Of a stretch of 64,000 nt of DNA, positions 50,762-60,310 are shown in pieces. Within the stretch, counting starts at the first letter, position 1, and every line of letters starts with the position of its first letter. The stretch is from Tritrichomonas foetus (lineage: Eukaryota > Parabasalia > Tritrichomonadida > Tritrichomonadidae), in the NCBI GenBank assembly GCA_001839685.1, contig MLAK01000627.1, positions 142,522 through 206,521 of the forward strand. The letters run 5' to 3'. The notes beneath the pieces are model-generated. The model did not search any database, was not told the origin of the DNA, and worked only from the letters and a program-made list of their open reading frames with translations. The position numbers were made by a program, and so were the translations under genes.

Positions 50762-52198
50762 TTATTCATGTTCATGCATATTTATGAAATTACTTATTTC
50801 ATCAATATAGGCTTTGCATTTATTATATTTTGACTGATCAGCATTAGTAAAAAGCTCTTGAATACGCTCTTCAAAAGAAGTAGATATAATTTCTTGATAA
50901 ATCACATTAGAAAATTCATGATTATTAAACTTGGTTAATAAATGAATCAATTCTACTAAAATTGTTAAAAATATATCAATTTCATCACAATCATAACAAA
51001 AAGAACATCTTTCTATGAATTTAAACGATAAAAGTAATTCCATATCATGAAGTGTATGAATTTGAATTACTAAAGAATGAATAAACTTGAGTCCAGAGAC
51101 TTTCATTATAAAAGGAGCATCATCAATAAATTTAGTCAAAATTTGATTAATTAAATGAGGACGATAGAAGTAAGGAAGTGTTCTTGAATCTCCATTTTCA
51201 ATTAAAAATGAAACTATTTTCAAAGCGAGTTCAGCAACTTCTATGAGTGATTCATTGATTAAACTTTCATACATTTTATCAGAAATCATCTTAGCAATAG
51301 GAATTGATTCATTGGGTTCAAGCCTTTCTATAACACAAAGTATGATTTTTAAGATTGGAATAGGAAAATTAATTCCAACTGTTGAAACTGTGCATTCATC
51401 TAATTGTTCAAATAAGACACTTGTAATACCTAGTTGATTATGGATACGATAGAAATAGCCGAAATTATAATTTAATATTGACAATATTGTTTCGGCAACT
51501 TCAGCTAAAGTATCTTCATCGGTACATTCTTCAGGAATGTAACATAAAATATCAACAATCCTTTCAAAGTATTGATTAAAGTTTGTATTTTCTACAATTC
51601 GATGTAGTATGCACGTTGACAAGTATTCATGTTGTCTTGAAACGTATCTTTTATTATCGATGCAATCTAAAATATAAGGGATATCAATTTCATTGTTGGC
51701 TTTGATGACATCATTCAACAAAATTGTAAGAATTCTTAATCCATTAAATGATACATTCTCATCATCTGCATTTACGCCAATAAGTGAGAGATCAAATAAA
51801 TGATTATCTAGAAAGAATAATCTCAGATCGTCACAAAGAAGAAGCTTTGAAATACAATAAAAAGTAGAATAAATGCAATTAGGTTGATCATTAAAGACAT
51901 CAACAGCTTCTAACAAAGCTTGTGCAAATGAAATCGTAATAATTTCTAATTCAGCAAGATTTGTATGATCTAAATATTGATTTACAATAGAAACATTTTT
52001 TATATATTCTTCGCAATTATTCTTATTAACTGCAAGAATGATGTTATTTAAAATAAGATTTATTGTATCTGGTGTGAAATTCATATTTATGTCATTATTT
52101 GGCTGACAATTAATTTTTGGCTGTGGACCACGTAAGGCAATTATATGTCTTTCCAGAGACTGTTTTTTAATGTCAAATGTATCTTTCCTATAGTTCAT
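50762..52198 (-). CDS. Armadillo-like helical-repeat protein, unrecognised
   Basis: 478 residues from the ATG at 52198 (MNYRKDTFDIKKQSLERH); the longer frame begins with a GTG. The chain consists of successive amphipathic helices of 30-40 residue period, as in ARM or HEAT solenoids: ISFAQALLEAVDVF, FNGLRILTILLNDVI, EVAETILSILNYNF, EVAELALKIVSFLIENG, KVSGLKFIHSLVIQI. The N-terminal KDTFDIKKQSLERHIIALRG is basic and could be an importin-alpha IBB-like stretch, but it lacks clear Arg/Lys clusters. Trichomonads have many such proteins. No specific partner is suggested. Confidence 0.6.
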   Translation of the reverse strand: MNYRKDTFDIKKQSLERHIIALRGPQPKINCQPNNDINMNFTPDTINLILNNIILAVNKNNCEEYIKNVSIVNQYLDHTNLAELEIITISFAQALLEAVDVFNDQPNCIYSTFYCISKLLLCDDLRLFFLDNHLFDLSLIGVNADDENVSFNGLRILTILLNDVIKANNEIDIPYILDCIDNKRYVSRQHEYLSTCILHRIVENTNFNQYFERIVDILCYIPEECTDEDTLAEVAETILSILNYNFGYFYRIHNQLGITSVLFEQLDECTVSTVGINFPIPILKIILCVIERLEPNESIPIAKMISDKMYESLINESLIEVAELALKIVSFLIENGDSRTLPYFYRPHLINQILTKFIDDAPFIMKVSGLKFIHSLVIQIHTLHDMELLLSFKFIERCSFCYDCDEIDIFLTILVELIHLLTKFNNHEFSNVIYQEIISTSFEERIQELFTNADQSKYNKCKAYIDEISNFINMHEHE

Positions 52199-52359
52199 GA
52201 TGAAGAAATAAGAAAGCACAAATTTCACGATAGTTTCACAATAATTTCACCTTTACTCTATCAATTCATCATCAATCACTTGAAAATTGAAAAAGAGATA
52301 GAAAATTTCCACAATTTTGAATGAAAAGAAAAAGTTAGATTCAAAATATCAATTTTTTA

Positions 52360-55300
52360 ATGATCACTTCGAAAGAGGAAAGAAAGAAAGCATTATTTAA
52401 AGTCGCCAACGTTTCTTTACCTCTCAATTTTGTCGCACTTTTGAATCCAGGACGAATCAAAGATATGAATTTTTTTGAATCTTCATTGGCGATAGTTAAG
52501 GGACCAAATGAAAATATAATTTTAGTAAAAATTATTCCTAATTCAAAATGTCCAATTGATGAAATTCAAATTCCAGAATCTCTCAAGATATCAATCCGAT
52601 CTCAAGAAGGTGAAATTATTCCGGTTGTTCCGTATGATGATGTGACTTATTGTACAGCTCTTCAAGTTGAGCCACAATTTGAAACCCATGGTAAAAATTA
52701 TTCTAAACAAATTACTGATTTTTTGGCAACTGACTCACATCCAGTTTCTATTGGATCTTTCTTCATAATAAATAAAAGGGGAAAAAAGCTGACATTTAAG
52801 GTCACAAATTGCTTACCAAAAGATCGCTGTATTGCGAGTAGAGCTACAAAAATTTATCAAATTAATTCAATTCCACCAATCCGTTATGCAAAAGCTCTTT
52901 CACAACGATTCAATGAGTATTTTTATGAAAATTGTACATTAGAAAAAATTAAGAAGTATGTTTGGTTTCCTCTTCTCCATAAAACTTTAGTTCGTGCTGC
53001 AAAAACTCCTTCACAAAATGGTGTTTTAATTCTTGGAAAAAATGGAACTGGAAAAACAGCACTGTTATCATCAATTGGGAATTTAATGAATGTTCCATCA
53101 CTTTATGTGGATCTTCAAAGATTAATGCTTCTTCCAGCTGATGAAATTTCTGAAAAGTTGAAAAAATGTTTTACTTTTCCAGTAGATAAAGAATCATCGC
53201 TTTTATTATTTGATGATTTAAATTCTATTTTTGAAAAAGCTCAATTCATGCCTTTCAAACGAATAGCTGCACTTTTTATGGGTTTGTTTGATCAAATTTT
53301 ACATACTGAAGGTGTGGTTGTAATTGCTACTGCGAATTCATTGGATGATTTTCCTTCAAAATATGCAAATTCTGTAACGCGTTATGGAAGATTTGGATTT
53401 CATATTGAAATTAATAAACTTTCACAAAAGCAAAGAGAAAATATAATTAAATACAACATTGCTGGATTTAATTCTTTGTCCGATGATGACATTCAATTAA
53501 TTGCGAAAACTGTTGCAAGTGAAATGACACCCAGCGAAATTAAAAAACTGTGTAAAACCGCAATCAAAAATTTAACTAATGAAATGGAATTAACAAAGAA
53601 AACTGATTCTGGAATTGCAGAAGTATTAAATGGAATCTTAACAATCGAGCATTTTGGTTGCCAACGACCAAAAATCGAATCAGAACCAGAACCAGAACTA
53701 GAAAATGAAAATGAAATTGAGAATGAAGAGGAATCAATTAAAGAAATTATTCAATATTCTGAAAATGAATCAACTAATTCATTAGGAAGAAAACGAAGTC
53801 ACAAATTCTCAGGATCAAATTCTCTAAAAACTGAAGAAAATGATGGAGAACTTGTTCACAGTGAAGGAAAGAAAGATATTATTGAGAAAGATAATTCTGA
53901 TTCCCAGAAAAATTATGAATCTGTCGCAGAAATTACATCAAATAGAAAAAGAAGAGATCCTTTTGCTAAAAATGTAGAAGAACCAAAAATTGAGAAAATA
54001 GGAAAAATTGCCAATCATTTAGAAGAGAAAACCAAATCTAGCGAATATAAAATTGATGATGTAGAAAATCCTTTTGCTTCTGAAATTGTTGAGGATGAAA
54101 TTATATCAAAGAATGAACAAATAAATTTGAACTCAAATAGATCAAATGAAATCGAGAACGAAAAATCTTCATCGAATAAAAAGAGAAGACCATTTGAAGA
54201 TCCATTTTCAGAAAAAACTAATTCAGATACAAATGATATTAAAAAGATAAAAAGAAAAGATCCAGGGAATAAATTCGATCTCAATAATCCGATAAATTCA
54301 TCAAAGGATGAAAAAATTTCCATCAAAAAAATAGAATCTAAAGAAAAAGTTACATCAAATAAAAGAAAACTCGCATTTGAAGAAAACAATCGTGATAATG
54401 AAGAACCAACAAATCAAAAAATCAGTTCCAAAGATGGTGAAAAAGATTCATCATCTGAAAATCGGCCAAAACCACGAAAATCACCTTTTGCATTGGCAAA
54501 AGATGATAGTAGTTCTGATGATGAAGCAGAAAAAAATAACAATAAAGATTATGGTAAAGGTAGAAAGTCACCATTCATGTCGGCAACATCTAATGATGAT
54601 TCAGAAGACAAAGAAGAAAATAATAAGTCAACAAGAAAATCACCTTTTGCATTATGCACAGAAGAAAATGTTGAAAAACCAAAACCAAAACATAATTCAC
54701 CTGTTTCCCAGACAAAGCTGCAAAACAACATCACACCAATTCCAAAAGAGAAAAGCAATCCATTTTTGGCAGATCCACAAAACGACGTAATTATTCCAAA
54801 AAGGAAACAGCAAATTACACATAATAATTTTGACCAGCCTATCAAAAAGAGAAGACTATTCGATCCACCTCCTACAGAAAGTGTTGTTGATACCCAATTT
54901 GATCATAAACAAGTAAATAATGAACTATTTCCAAGATCTCATTCTACAGAAATTTCATCGAAGACAGGAAATAAGATGCCAACTCGAAAGCGCCCGTTTG
55001 ACATTGAAATGGGAGATAGTGAAGAAATAACATCAAATAAGCCAGAAAAAGTAATAAAAGATCCTAATTTCGCTCAGAATCCATTCAATATAGTCCCTCA
55101 AAATCAAGCATTGCCAGATAGTTTTGAAAATAAAAATACCTCATCTCAAGAGTTTCCATCAAAGAAACTCAATGATGATAAATTCAATGTCATCAACAAT
55201 CAAATAGTGAGCATAATCAATAATCCTGTTGAAAATCATAGTGATGCATGTTTTGGAGTAAATTCACCGAATCATGGAAATGAGGATATAAATCCGAATG

Positions 55301-57096
55301 ATGAAGAAGATATTCCATTATTTAATCCTTTTGGTTCACCAGAAACTCCAACACAAATTGAACCAGATAATAAAATTAACTTTGAAAATCCTTTATTGAA
55401 TAAAAATTCTGATATTGTGGATTTAAGTACGCCTCAAAGAACAACTGCTAATGATATTCGTTCAATTTTTTCATCGAACTTGGAGTCTTCAATAGATGAT
55501 ATTAATCCCAATAATATTTATGATAATCAATCCTCTATTGTACCCGAACAACAGCCATCATTAATTTGTAATGAAACAAATAATTCATCTGTTTTTCAAT
55601 CACAGCCACTTGAAAATACTTTTCAACCAATACAACAAGATTTTGTACCAAATCGAAATGAATCTTCAAGCTCCAATCTACCACAAAGAAAGACAAATCC
55701 ATTTGATTCATCAAAGGCTAATAATACTATGGAGCCTGATTCTTTTTCGCAACAAAATATGGAAAAACCGTCTACCAGAAATACTCCTGTAAATCGACCA
55801 AAAAGGAAACTTGCATTCGAAGAATCCGAAGATAATGACAATTTCCAAATGCAAAACAAGAAGCAGTTGCCTTTTGGCCAACCTCAACAAATTGTATTTC
55901 CAAAGAAAACTATTAAAAATAATTTACCAACAAATCCATTCAGTTCCACACAAACGGAGTCAAGTGATAAAGAATTAAAATTTGCCCCAAACATTCCATT
56001 GAATCCTCTAGATAAATTTAGTTCATCAAGTATTGCAGAACGAGTTTCTTCAGATTATGGAACCTTTTCAGGTATTTCTCCTGGAGCTCCAATTCAACAA
56101 CAGCCATCGCCTGTTGTAATAAAAAGATCGAAATTTACTGAAGATGATCAGATTGATCAAAACAAATTTCCAAATCAAAACGAAATCAACAAAAGAGTCG
56201 ATCCTTTTCAAAACAGTAATTTGAATAATTCGACAAGAAACAATAATTCAACCACCTATTCAAATCCTATTTTTACTGCTTCTGCAAATCCACAGGGAGT
56301 TGTAATTCGAAAAGCTAAATTTGAAGATATCAATGATAATGATGATGATTTTAAGTACGAAGCATCTCAGAACCAATTTCCCAATAAATTCCAACTGTCA
56401 AATCAACCACAACAGCAAATCTTTGATCCAATAGAAAATAATAATCAATTGTCTTCTGGCTTCAATAATGATAAAAGAAACAAAAATCCTTTTGTCGATT
56501 CTTCAAAAAGTGAAAATAGACTTCCAAAGCGAAAATTGGCATTCGAAGAAGAAAATAATCAAAATATGTTTCATCAAAAATCATCTCAAAATATATCATC
56601 ATTTGAAAATGTGGCTTTGCATACAAAAAGTACAAGCGAAGATATTTTATCTCTAAATTCATCAATGAACGCTAATCTATTTGGTAATGAAATGCCCAAA
56701 GATCCTTTTGCAAACAAAAAATTGACATTTGGCAGTAATGGATTTGGTAGTGATAATAAATCAAATGATGGAAATGCTCTTTTTGATAATAATCCTTTCA
56801 ATAATAACCAATTTACACCACAACCTAGAAATGGAGTTTTTTCTACATATGATGCTCCTCAAAACATACCTAAACAATTGAATCGAGGAAATCCATTCAG
56901 CAGTAATCAAATGATAAACTCCAATTTAGCATCAAATTCTCACAATTCTCCATTTAGTATTAATAATAACAACAGCAATTATAATAATCAAAATCGTGGC
57001 AATCCATTTTCTCAAAATAATTCTGGCACTTTCCCTCAACGATCAGGAAAACAACAACAAAATCAATCGAATGTTGATGACTTACTTGATTTCTAA
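52360..57096 (+). CDS. Cdc48-N / single AAA+ ATPase with NPF/DPF-rich tail
   Basis: 1,578 residues. Residues 20-165 resemble the Cdc48/p97 N domain: HPVSIGSFFIINKRGKKLTFKV (compare [22 protein letters not shown] in p97) and CIASRATKIY. One AAA+ module follows with Walker A GKNGTGKT (226-233), Walker B LLLFDD (281-286, Asp where Glu is usual), sensor-1 N326 and R341/R344 in a RYGRF arginine-finger context. There is no second AAA ring. From about 440 to the end the chain is disordered, with ten NPF, four DPF and four SPF motifs, repeated basic KRKLAFEE/RKSPF blocks, and a final DDLLDF like a clathrin box. NPF binds EH domains and DPF binds adaptor appendages in other eukaryotes. The combined architecture is new to me; function is inferred. 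Confidence 0.8.
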   Translation: MITSKEERKKALFKVANVSLPLNFVALLNPGRIKDMNFFESSLAIVKGPNENIILVKIIPNSKCPIDEIQIPESLKISIRSQEGEIIPVVPYDDVTYCTALQVEPQFETHGKNYSKQITDFLATDSHPVSIGSFFIINKRGKKLTFKVTNCLPKDRCIASRATKIYQINSIPPIRYAKALSQRFNEYFYENCTLEKIKKYVWFPLLHKTLVRAAKTPSQNGVLILGKNGTGKTALLSSIGNLMNVPSLYVDLQRLMLLPADEISEKLKKCFTFPVDKESSLLLFDDLNSIFEKAQFMPFKRIAALFMGLFDQILHTEGVVVIATANSLDDFPSKYANSVTRYGRFGFHIEINKLSQKQRENIIKYNIAGFNSLSDDDIQLIAKTVASEMTPSEIKKLCKTAIKNLTNEMELTKKTDSGIAEVLNGILTIEHFGCQRPKIESEPEPELENENEIENEEESIKEIIQYSENESTNSLGRKRSHKFSGSNSLKTEENDGELVHSEGKKDIIEKDNSDSQKNYESVAEITSNRKRRDPFAKNVEEPKIEKIGKIANHLEEKTKSSEYKIDDVENPFASEIVEDEIISKNEQINLNSNRSNEIENEKSSSNKKRRPFEDPFSEKTNSDTNDIKKIKRKDPGNKFDLNNPINSSKDEKISIKKIESKEKVTSNKRKLAFEENNRDNEEPTNQKISSKDGEKDSSSENRPKPRKSPFALAKDDSSSDDEAEKNNNKDYGKGRKSPFMSATSNDDSEDKEENNKSTRKSPFALCTEENVEKPKPKHNSPVSQTKLQNNITPIPKEKSNPFLADPQNDVIIPKRKQQITHNNFDQPIKKRRLFDPPPTESVVDTQFDHKQVNNELFPRSHSTEISSKTGNKMPTRKRPFDIEMGDSEEITSNKPEKVIKDPNFAQNPFNIVPQNQALPDSFENKNTSSQEFPSKKLNDDKFNVINNQIVSIINNPVENHSDACFGVNSPNHGNEDINPNDEEDIPLFNPFGSPETPTQIEPDNKINFENPLLNKNSDIVDLSTPQRTTANDIRSIFSSNLESSIDDINPNNIYDNQSSIVPEQQPSLICNETNNSSVFQSQPLENTFQPIQQDFVPNRNESSSSNLPQRKTNPFDSSKANNTMEPDSFSQQNMEKPSTRNTPVNRPKRKLAFEESEDNDNFQMQNKKQLPFGQPQQIVFPKKTIKNNLPTNPFSSTQTESSDKELKFAPNIPLNPLDKFSSSSIAERVSSDYGTFSGISPGAPIQQQPSPVVIKRSKFTEDDQIDQNKFPNQNEINKRVDPFQNSNLNNSTRNNNSTTYSNPIFTASANPQGVVIRKAKFEDINDNDDDFKYEASQNQFPNKFQLSNQPQQQIFDPIENNNQLSSGFNNDKRNKNPFVDSSKSENRLPKRKLAFEEENNQNMFHQKSSQNISSFENVALHTKSTSEDILSLNSSMNANLFGNEMPKDPFANKKLTFGSNGFGSDNKSNDGNALFDNNPFNNNQFTPQPRNGVFSTYDAPQNIPKQLNRGNPFSSNQMINSNLASNSHNSPFSINNNNSNYNNQNRGNPFSQNNSGTFPQRSGKQQQNQSNVDDLLDF

Positions 57097-57442
57097 AAAT
57101 GTTTTTTCATTTCATTTTTATTTTAAATAACTTTACTAATTGTCAATTACTATATCATTATATAACTTTTAAAAACGAGTTAGTGAGGAAAGAGTTTATA
57201 TCAGTATGCCTTCGATAAAGATAAATAAATTGAAAAACAAAAATATTATAATTGCAATATTTCGTAGAGATTACAAATAAGAACTTTTTCCGTATCGTGT
57301 TTTTTCACATTTTTACTTTTAATTGATTCGAATTAATGGATATACATTCACTTTTTATCACAATAAAATCAAATAAAAAGTTGGAATTGTTCTAATATAG
57401 TATTCATTTATAACTAATAAATATCACATGATTGTTGAATTA
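57097..57442. other. Convergent intergenic region
   Basis: 346 AT-rich bases between two 3' ends. The plus frame 57428-57616 is antisense to the neighbouring gene. Nothing else is visible. Confidence 0.55.
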
Positions 57443-58780
57443 CTATTTCCACTCAATTTCATATTCTTCCTCATCATCGCCATCCTCGCCATCATCATTT
57501 TTGGCTTCATTTCCATTTTCGCTTTCGTCTTCATCATTACCATCATTAAAATCGAGGTTGTAAATGAGTTCCACTGCAGCAATGAAGATATCTTTAGCTT
57601 GTTCACATTCTGGTAGAAGATGAATATCTCCCCATTTTTTGAGGAATAAAGCAATAGAAACTGCATTAATTGGTGGAGAAACGCTCATTAAAACTAACAT
57701 TAAAGTAGCTGTTTCTTTGAAAGTTAATGGTTGTTCATCATCTTTAAAATATTTCGCAATTTGTTTCTGAGCTGCGAGAAGAGACAACATGATATCTAGA
57801 GGGTTATTCATGTACTGCATGTCAGTTAAAATGTCAAGGTGCTGTTCACGGAAAAGCGAAGTGGCAGGAAGATATGCCACGTATTGCTTTTTGATTCTTT
57901 CGGGAATATTTAAGTCTCCGATATTAGTTTGCGCAAAAATCTCACATTTTTCCAAAAATATTTGGTTTTTGTCCTCGTGTAAAGACAGCAAAGGCTTTCG
58001 AAGATATGCTTCATCAAAGAAATACCTGACAATGGTAGTATAACAAATGTATTTCATCGTGTTAGTGCTGTAGTCATTTGAATAGCCTATGTCTTCATAA
58101 AACATATCAGTAAATTCAGAAATTGTGACAACCAGGCTTGAAACAGATTCAAGCAATATTTGCTCAATAATTGGCTCAATCATGCATGAATAGGCAGCAT
58201 CTTTAAGGAAATATGGCAAAACTGTATCAACGATTGTTGGCGTAACATATTTGGTTTCATAATCATAATTACTTCTAAGAGCTGTCACGAGAGACGTTCT
58301 CATAGCTGTTCTTGTATCTCTGAGTTTGAAGGATTTGAAATAATAACGAACTTTCTTATTTAGCGCATCTTTTGCAAAAATATAATATTTATAGTCGCTG
58401 TTGTTCGTCAATCGGTCTGATATTTCCTCAATCAATTCCTCGCAATATATGTTTCTCGAAGCGTTTTCTTTTAAGTAATTTATTGCCAATTTTGCAATTT
58501 TAACTAAATCCTCGATAGAATTCTCTTCGTATTCGATCAGTTTTTCACAAGCATCGCGATAAAACCTGCATGCGTTTTTATAAAAGGCCCGTTTTCCAGA
58601 ATAAACGAGGCGTCCTGAAGGCATCGAGACTTTTTCATAATTGCTTTTGAGGGTGAGGACTTCGTTTTGTTTCTTCTGCACGTAGTTGGTAAGGATTTTT
58701 ATATTATCGGCTGAGCTATGAGTGTCTTCGTTGGAGTCACAGAGATATTTTTTGATGATAGGTGGAAGAGATTCCTCCAT
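57443..58780 (-). CDS. VPS9-domain-like protein (possible Rab GEF)
   Basis: 445 residues. An N-terminal helical part is followed at about 325-408 by a segment with VPS9 rhythm: NPLDIMLSLLAAQKQI (compare SPxDKL..L..C..I), then ATLMLVLMSVSPPINAVSIA (compare LPxLIYVLIKANPPNLxSN), and finally AKDIFIAAVELIYNLD (compare LxAAVxFIxxL). VPS9 domains activate Rab5-type GTPases on early endosomes. The usual catalytic Asp and the Tyr of the YYLTN motif are not recognisable, so it may be degenerate or inactive. The C-terminus is a strongly acidic Asp/Glu/Asn tail. It is convergent with the AAA/NPF gene, another possible endocytic protein. The family call is moderate. Confidence 0.5.
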   Translation of the reverse strand: MEESLPPIIKKYLCDSNEDTHSSADNIKILTNYVQKKQNEVLTLKSNYEKVSMPSGRLVYSGKRAFYKNACRFYRDACEKLIEYEENSIEDLVKIAKLAINYLKENASRNIYCEELIEEISDRLTNNSDYKYYIFAKDALNKKVRYYFKSFKLRDTRTAMRTSLVTALRSNYDYETKYVTPTIVDTVLPYFLKDAAYSCMIEPIIEQILLESVSSLVVTISEFTDMFYEDIGYSNDYSTNTMKYICYTTIVRYFFDEAYLRKPLLSLHEDKNQIFLEKCEIFAQTNIGDLNIPERIKKQYVAYLPATSLFREQHLDILTDMQYMNNPLDIMLSLLAAQKQIAKYFKDDEQPLTFKETATLMLVLMSVSPPINAVSIALFLKKWGDIHLLPECEQAKDIFIAAVELIYNLDFNDGNDEDESENGNEAKNDDGEDGDDEEEYEIEWK

Positions 58781-59190
58781 TAGAATTGTTATGTTTTAAC
58801 CTAAACTTAAATCATTCTATGAATTGTATTTCAAAGTTCTGAATGTCGCCTTCAATTTTATCTACCCTTTGTGAGAAAGAAGTAAAATTGATATGATTAT
58901 TTTGTGAATAGTTCTGAACTTTTTTTCAAGTCAATTGAACGTATATACCTTTTTCAATACTTTTCACATCATTGTTATTTCACATTTCATATTTTTTGGT
59001 GATCTTGATAAAAAGCGATCTAATAATAATATTAAACTTATTTAAGAAGGTTCATGGCAGTGGCAGAGGTGTATAAGATTTTGATTTATAGTTACTTTTG
59101 TTTTCGTTTTCAAAGTTCATTTGGAAACGGTTATTGGTGAAATGAATTTCACTATATACATCAAGTAATTTTAATCATAATAAATTTTTG
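58781..59190. other. Divergent intergenic region (VPS9-like / Sds3-like)
   Basis: 410 bases holding two divergent promoters. A short GC-richer patch (ggcagtggcagaggtg, about 59055) and an aaacggttattgg element (about 59125-59137) precede the Sds3-like gene. No gene is supported. Confidence 0.45.
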
Positions 59191-59904
59191 ATGGATTCAG
59201 ACCCACATCAAGAAATCGAAAAGCTCAAAGTTCAAATCGAACACATTCGAACACAGTTTCACTTTCTTCTTTCACAAGAAGATCCTGCCTCCCTAAAATA
59301 TGTCAAAGAAATCGAGACTGCGACCGAAGAGAGAGCAGCAGACGTCGAAAAATATAGAGTTAACGAAGAAAAAGCGTCGAATATGCTCTGTGATGGAATG
59401 CTTTTCCAACTTGATGACGAATTCGAGCAAGCGAAAAATAATATTTCCGAAAGATTGATTGATTTCTTACGATTCAAATGTTCCGTTATCTCCGAGAATT
59501 TTCCAAGAGCCCACGACTACTTCCACGATAAAAACTGTGAATTTTTGGACACGATATATCGCGAAAAAGGGCACGATCCAAAAACATGCGACGGTTACAA
59601 TGTTGAGCTGTCAAACCAGCCTATTGTTCCGGAAGATGACCTAAACAAGAAGATTCATGAATACAACGAAGGAAAAAATTATTTTGTGAAAGACTCAACT
59701 CTGCACTATGGAAATAAGCAATTTGGAATTGGAACATCCGTTGTTTTGAGCTATTATAATAATCAGAAAATGCCAATCACTATCCCTTGTACAATAAGCG
59801 ACATCAACCAGAGATACATTGAGTTTTTGGTATCTGAAGGAAAATCAAGAAGGGTGAGGCTTGAGGCACTTCGATATAAAATCTGTAGTTTAAAGAGAGT
59901 ATAA
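59191..59904 (+). CDS. Sds3/SUDS3-like Sin3-HDAC subunit
   Basis: 237 residues from the ATG at 59191; a TTG three bases upstream is not used. The first 120 residues are coiled coil, as in the Sds3/BRMS1 family. The end, about 163-237, matches the capped Tudor domain at the C-terminus of human SDS3: DSTLHYGNKQFGIGTSVVLS (human [20 protein letters not shown]), NNQKMPITIPCTISDINQRY (human NQKLSCVISSVGANE) and RRVRLEALRYKICSLKR (human MRIYLGQLQRGLFVIRR). Sds3 is a structural subunit of Sin3 histone deacetylase complexes, dimerising through the coil. This implies a Sin3/HDAC complex in this organism. Spacing and order of the two parts support the call. Confidence 0.75.
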   Translation: MDSDPHQEIEKLKVQIEHIRTQFHFLLSQEDPASLKYVKEIETATEERAADVEKYRVNEEKASNMLCDGMLFQLDDEFEQAKNNISERLIDFLRFKCSVISENFPRAHDYFHDKNCEFLDTIYREKGHDPKTCDGYNVELSNQPIVPEDDLNKKIHEYNEGKNYFVKDSTLHYGNKQFGIGTSVVLSYYNNQKMPITIPCTISDINQRYIEFLVSEGKSRRVRLEALRYKICSLKRV

Positions 59905-60310
59905 AACTAGGTTTAAGAATATGAATAAATTGTTAGACATTCATATGAATACACCTTTTTTTTTATCTTTTCATTCTTAACATTTTGCTTTTTATTCTAA
60001 ACATTTTTTTTTTTTATGTAAATTATTCATCAAATACAGATCGTATTTTGGCAACAATGAATAGGATATCTACTAAAAATCAGAACAAAATACTTATTAG
60101 TGGCTACCATAAAAAAAATCTCCATTTTCGAAATTTGTTTTCAAAAATTTTAAAAATAGGCAAAGGCTCAAAATATACATTATATATAAATAAACAAAAG
60201 CGAAATGGTTTTTGTTTTCTAAGTTTAATTAATATTAATATATAAAAAAAAGGTACTAACGAATAAAAATAATATATAAATAGTATAAAATTCTAAAAAA
60301 TATGAAACAA
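59905..60310. other. Convergent intergenic region with poly-T runs
   Basis: 406 bases with runs of nine T (59956-59964) and twelve T (60004-60015). The plus frame 59985-60245 (86 codons) is Lys/Asn/Phe/Ile-rich and resembles nothing; I regard it as chance. Confidence 0.55.

Noticed and set aside
52199..52228. GTG start of the helical-repeat gene
   Set aside because: An ATG ten codons later is a normal start.
59985..60245. 86-codon plus frame in poly-T region
   Set aside because: Low-complexity Lys/Asn/Ile/Phe composition in an intergenic region and no upstream promoter-like sequence.
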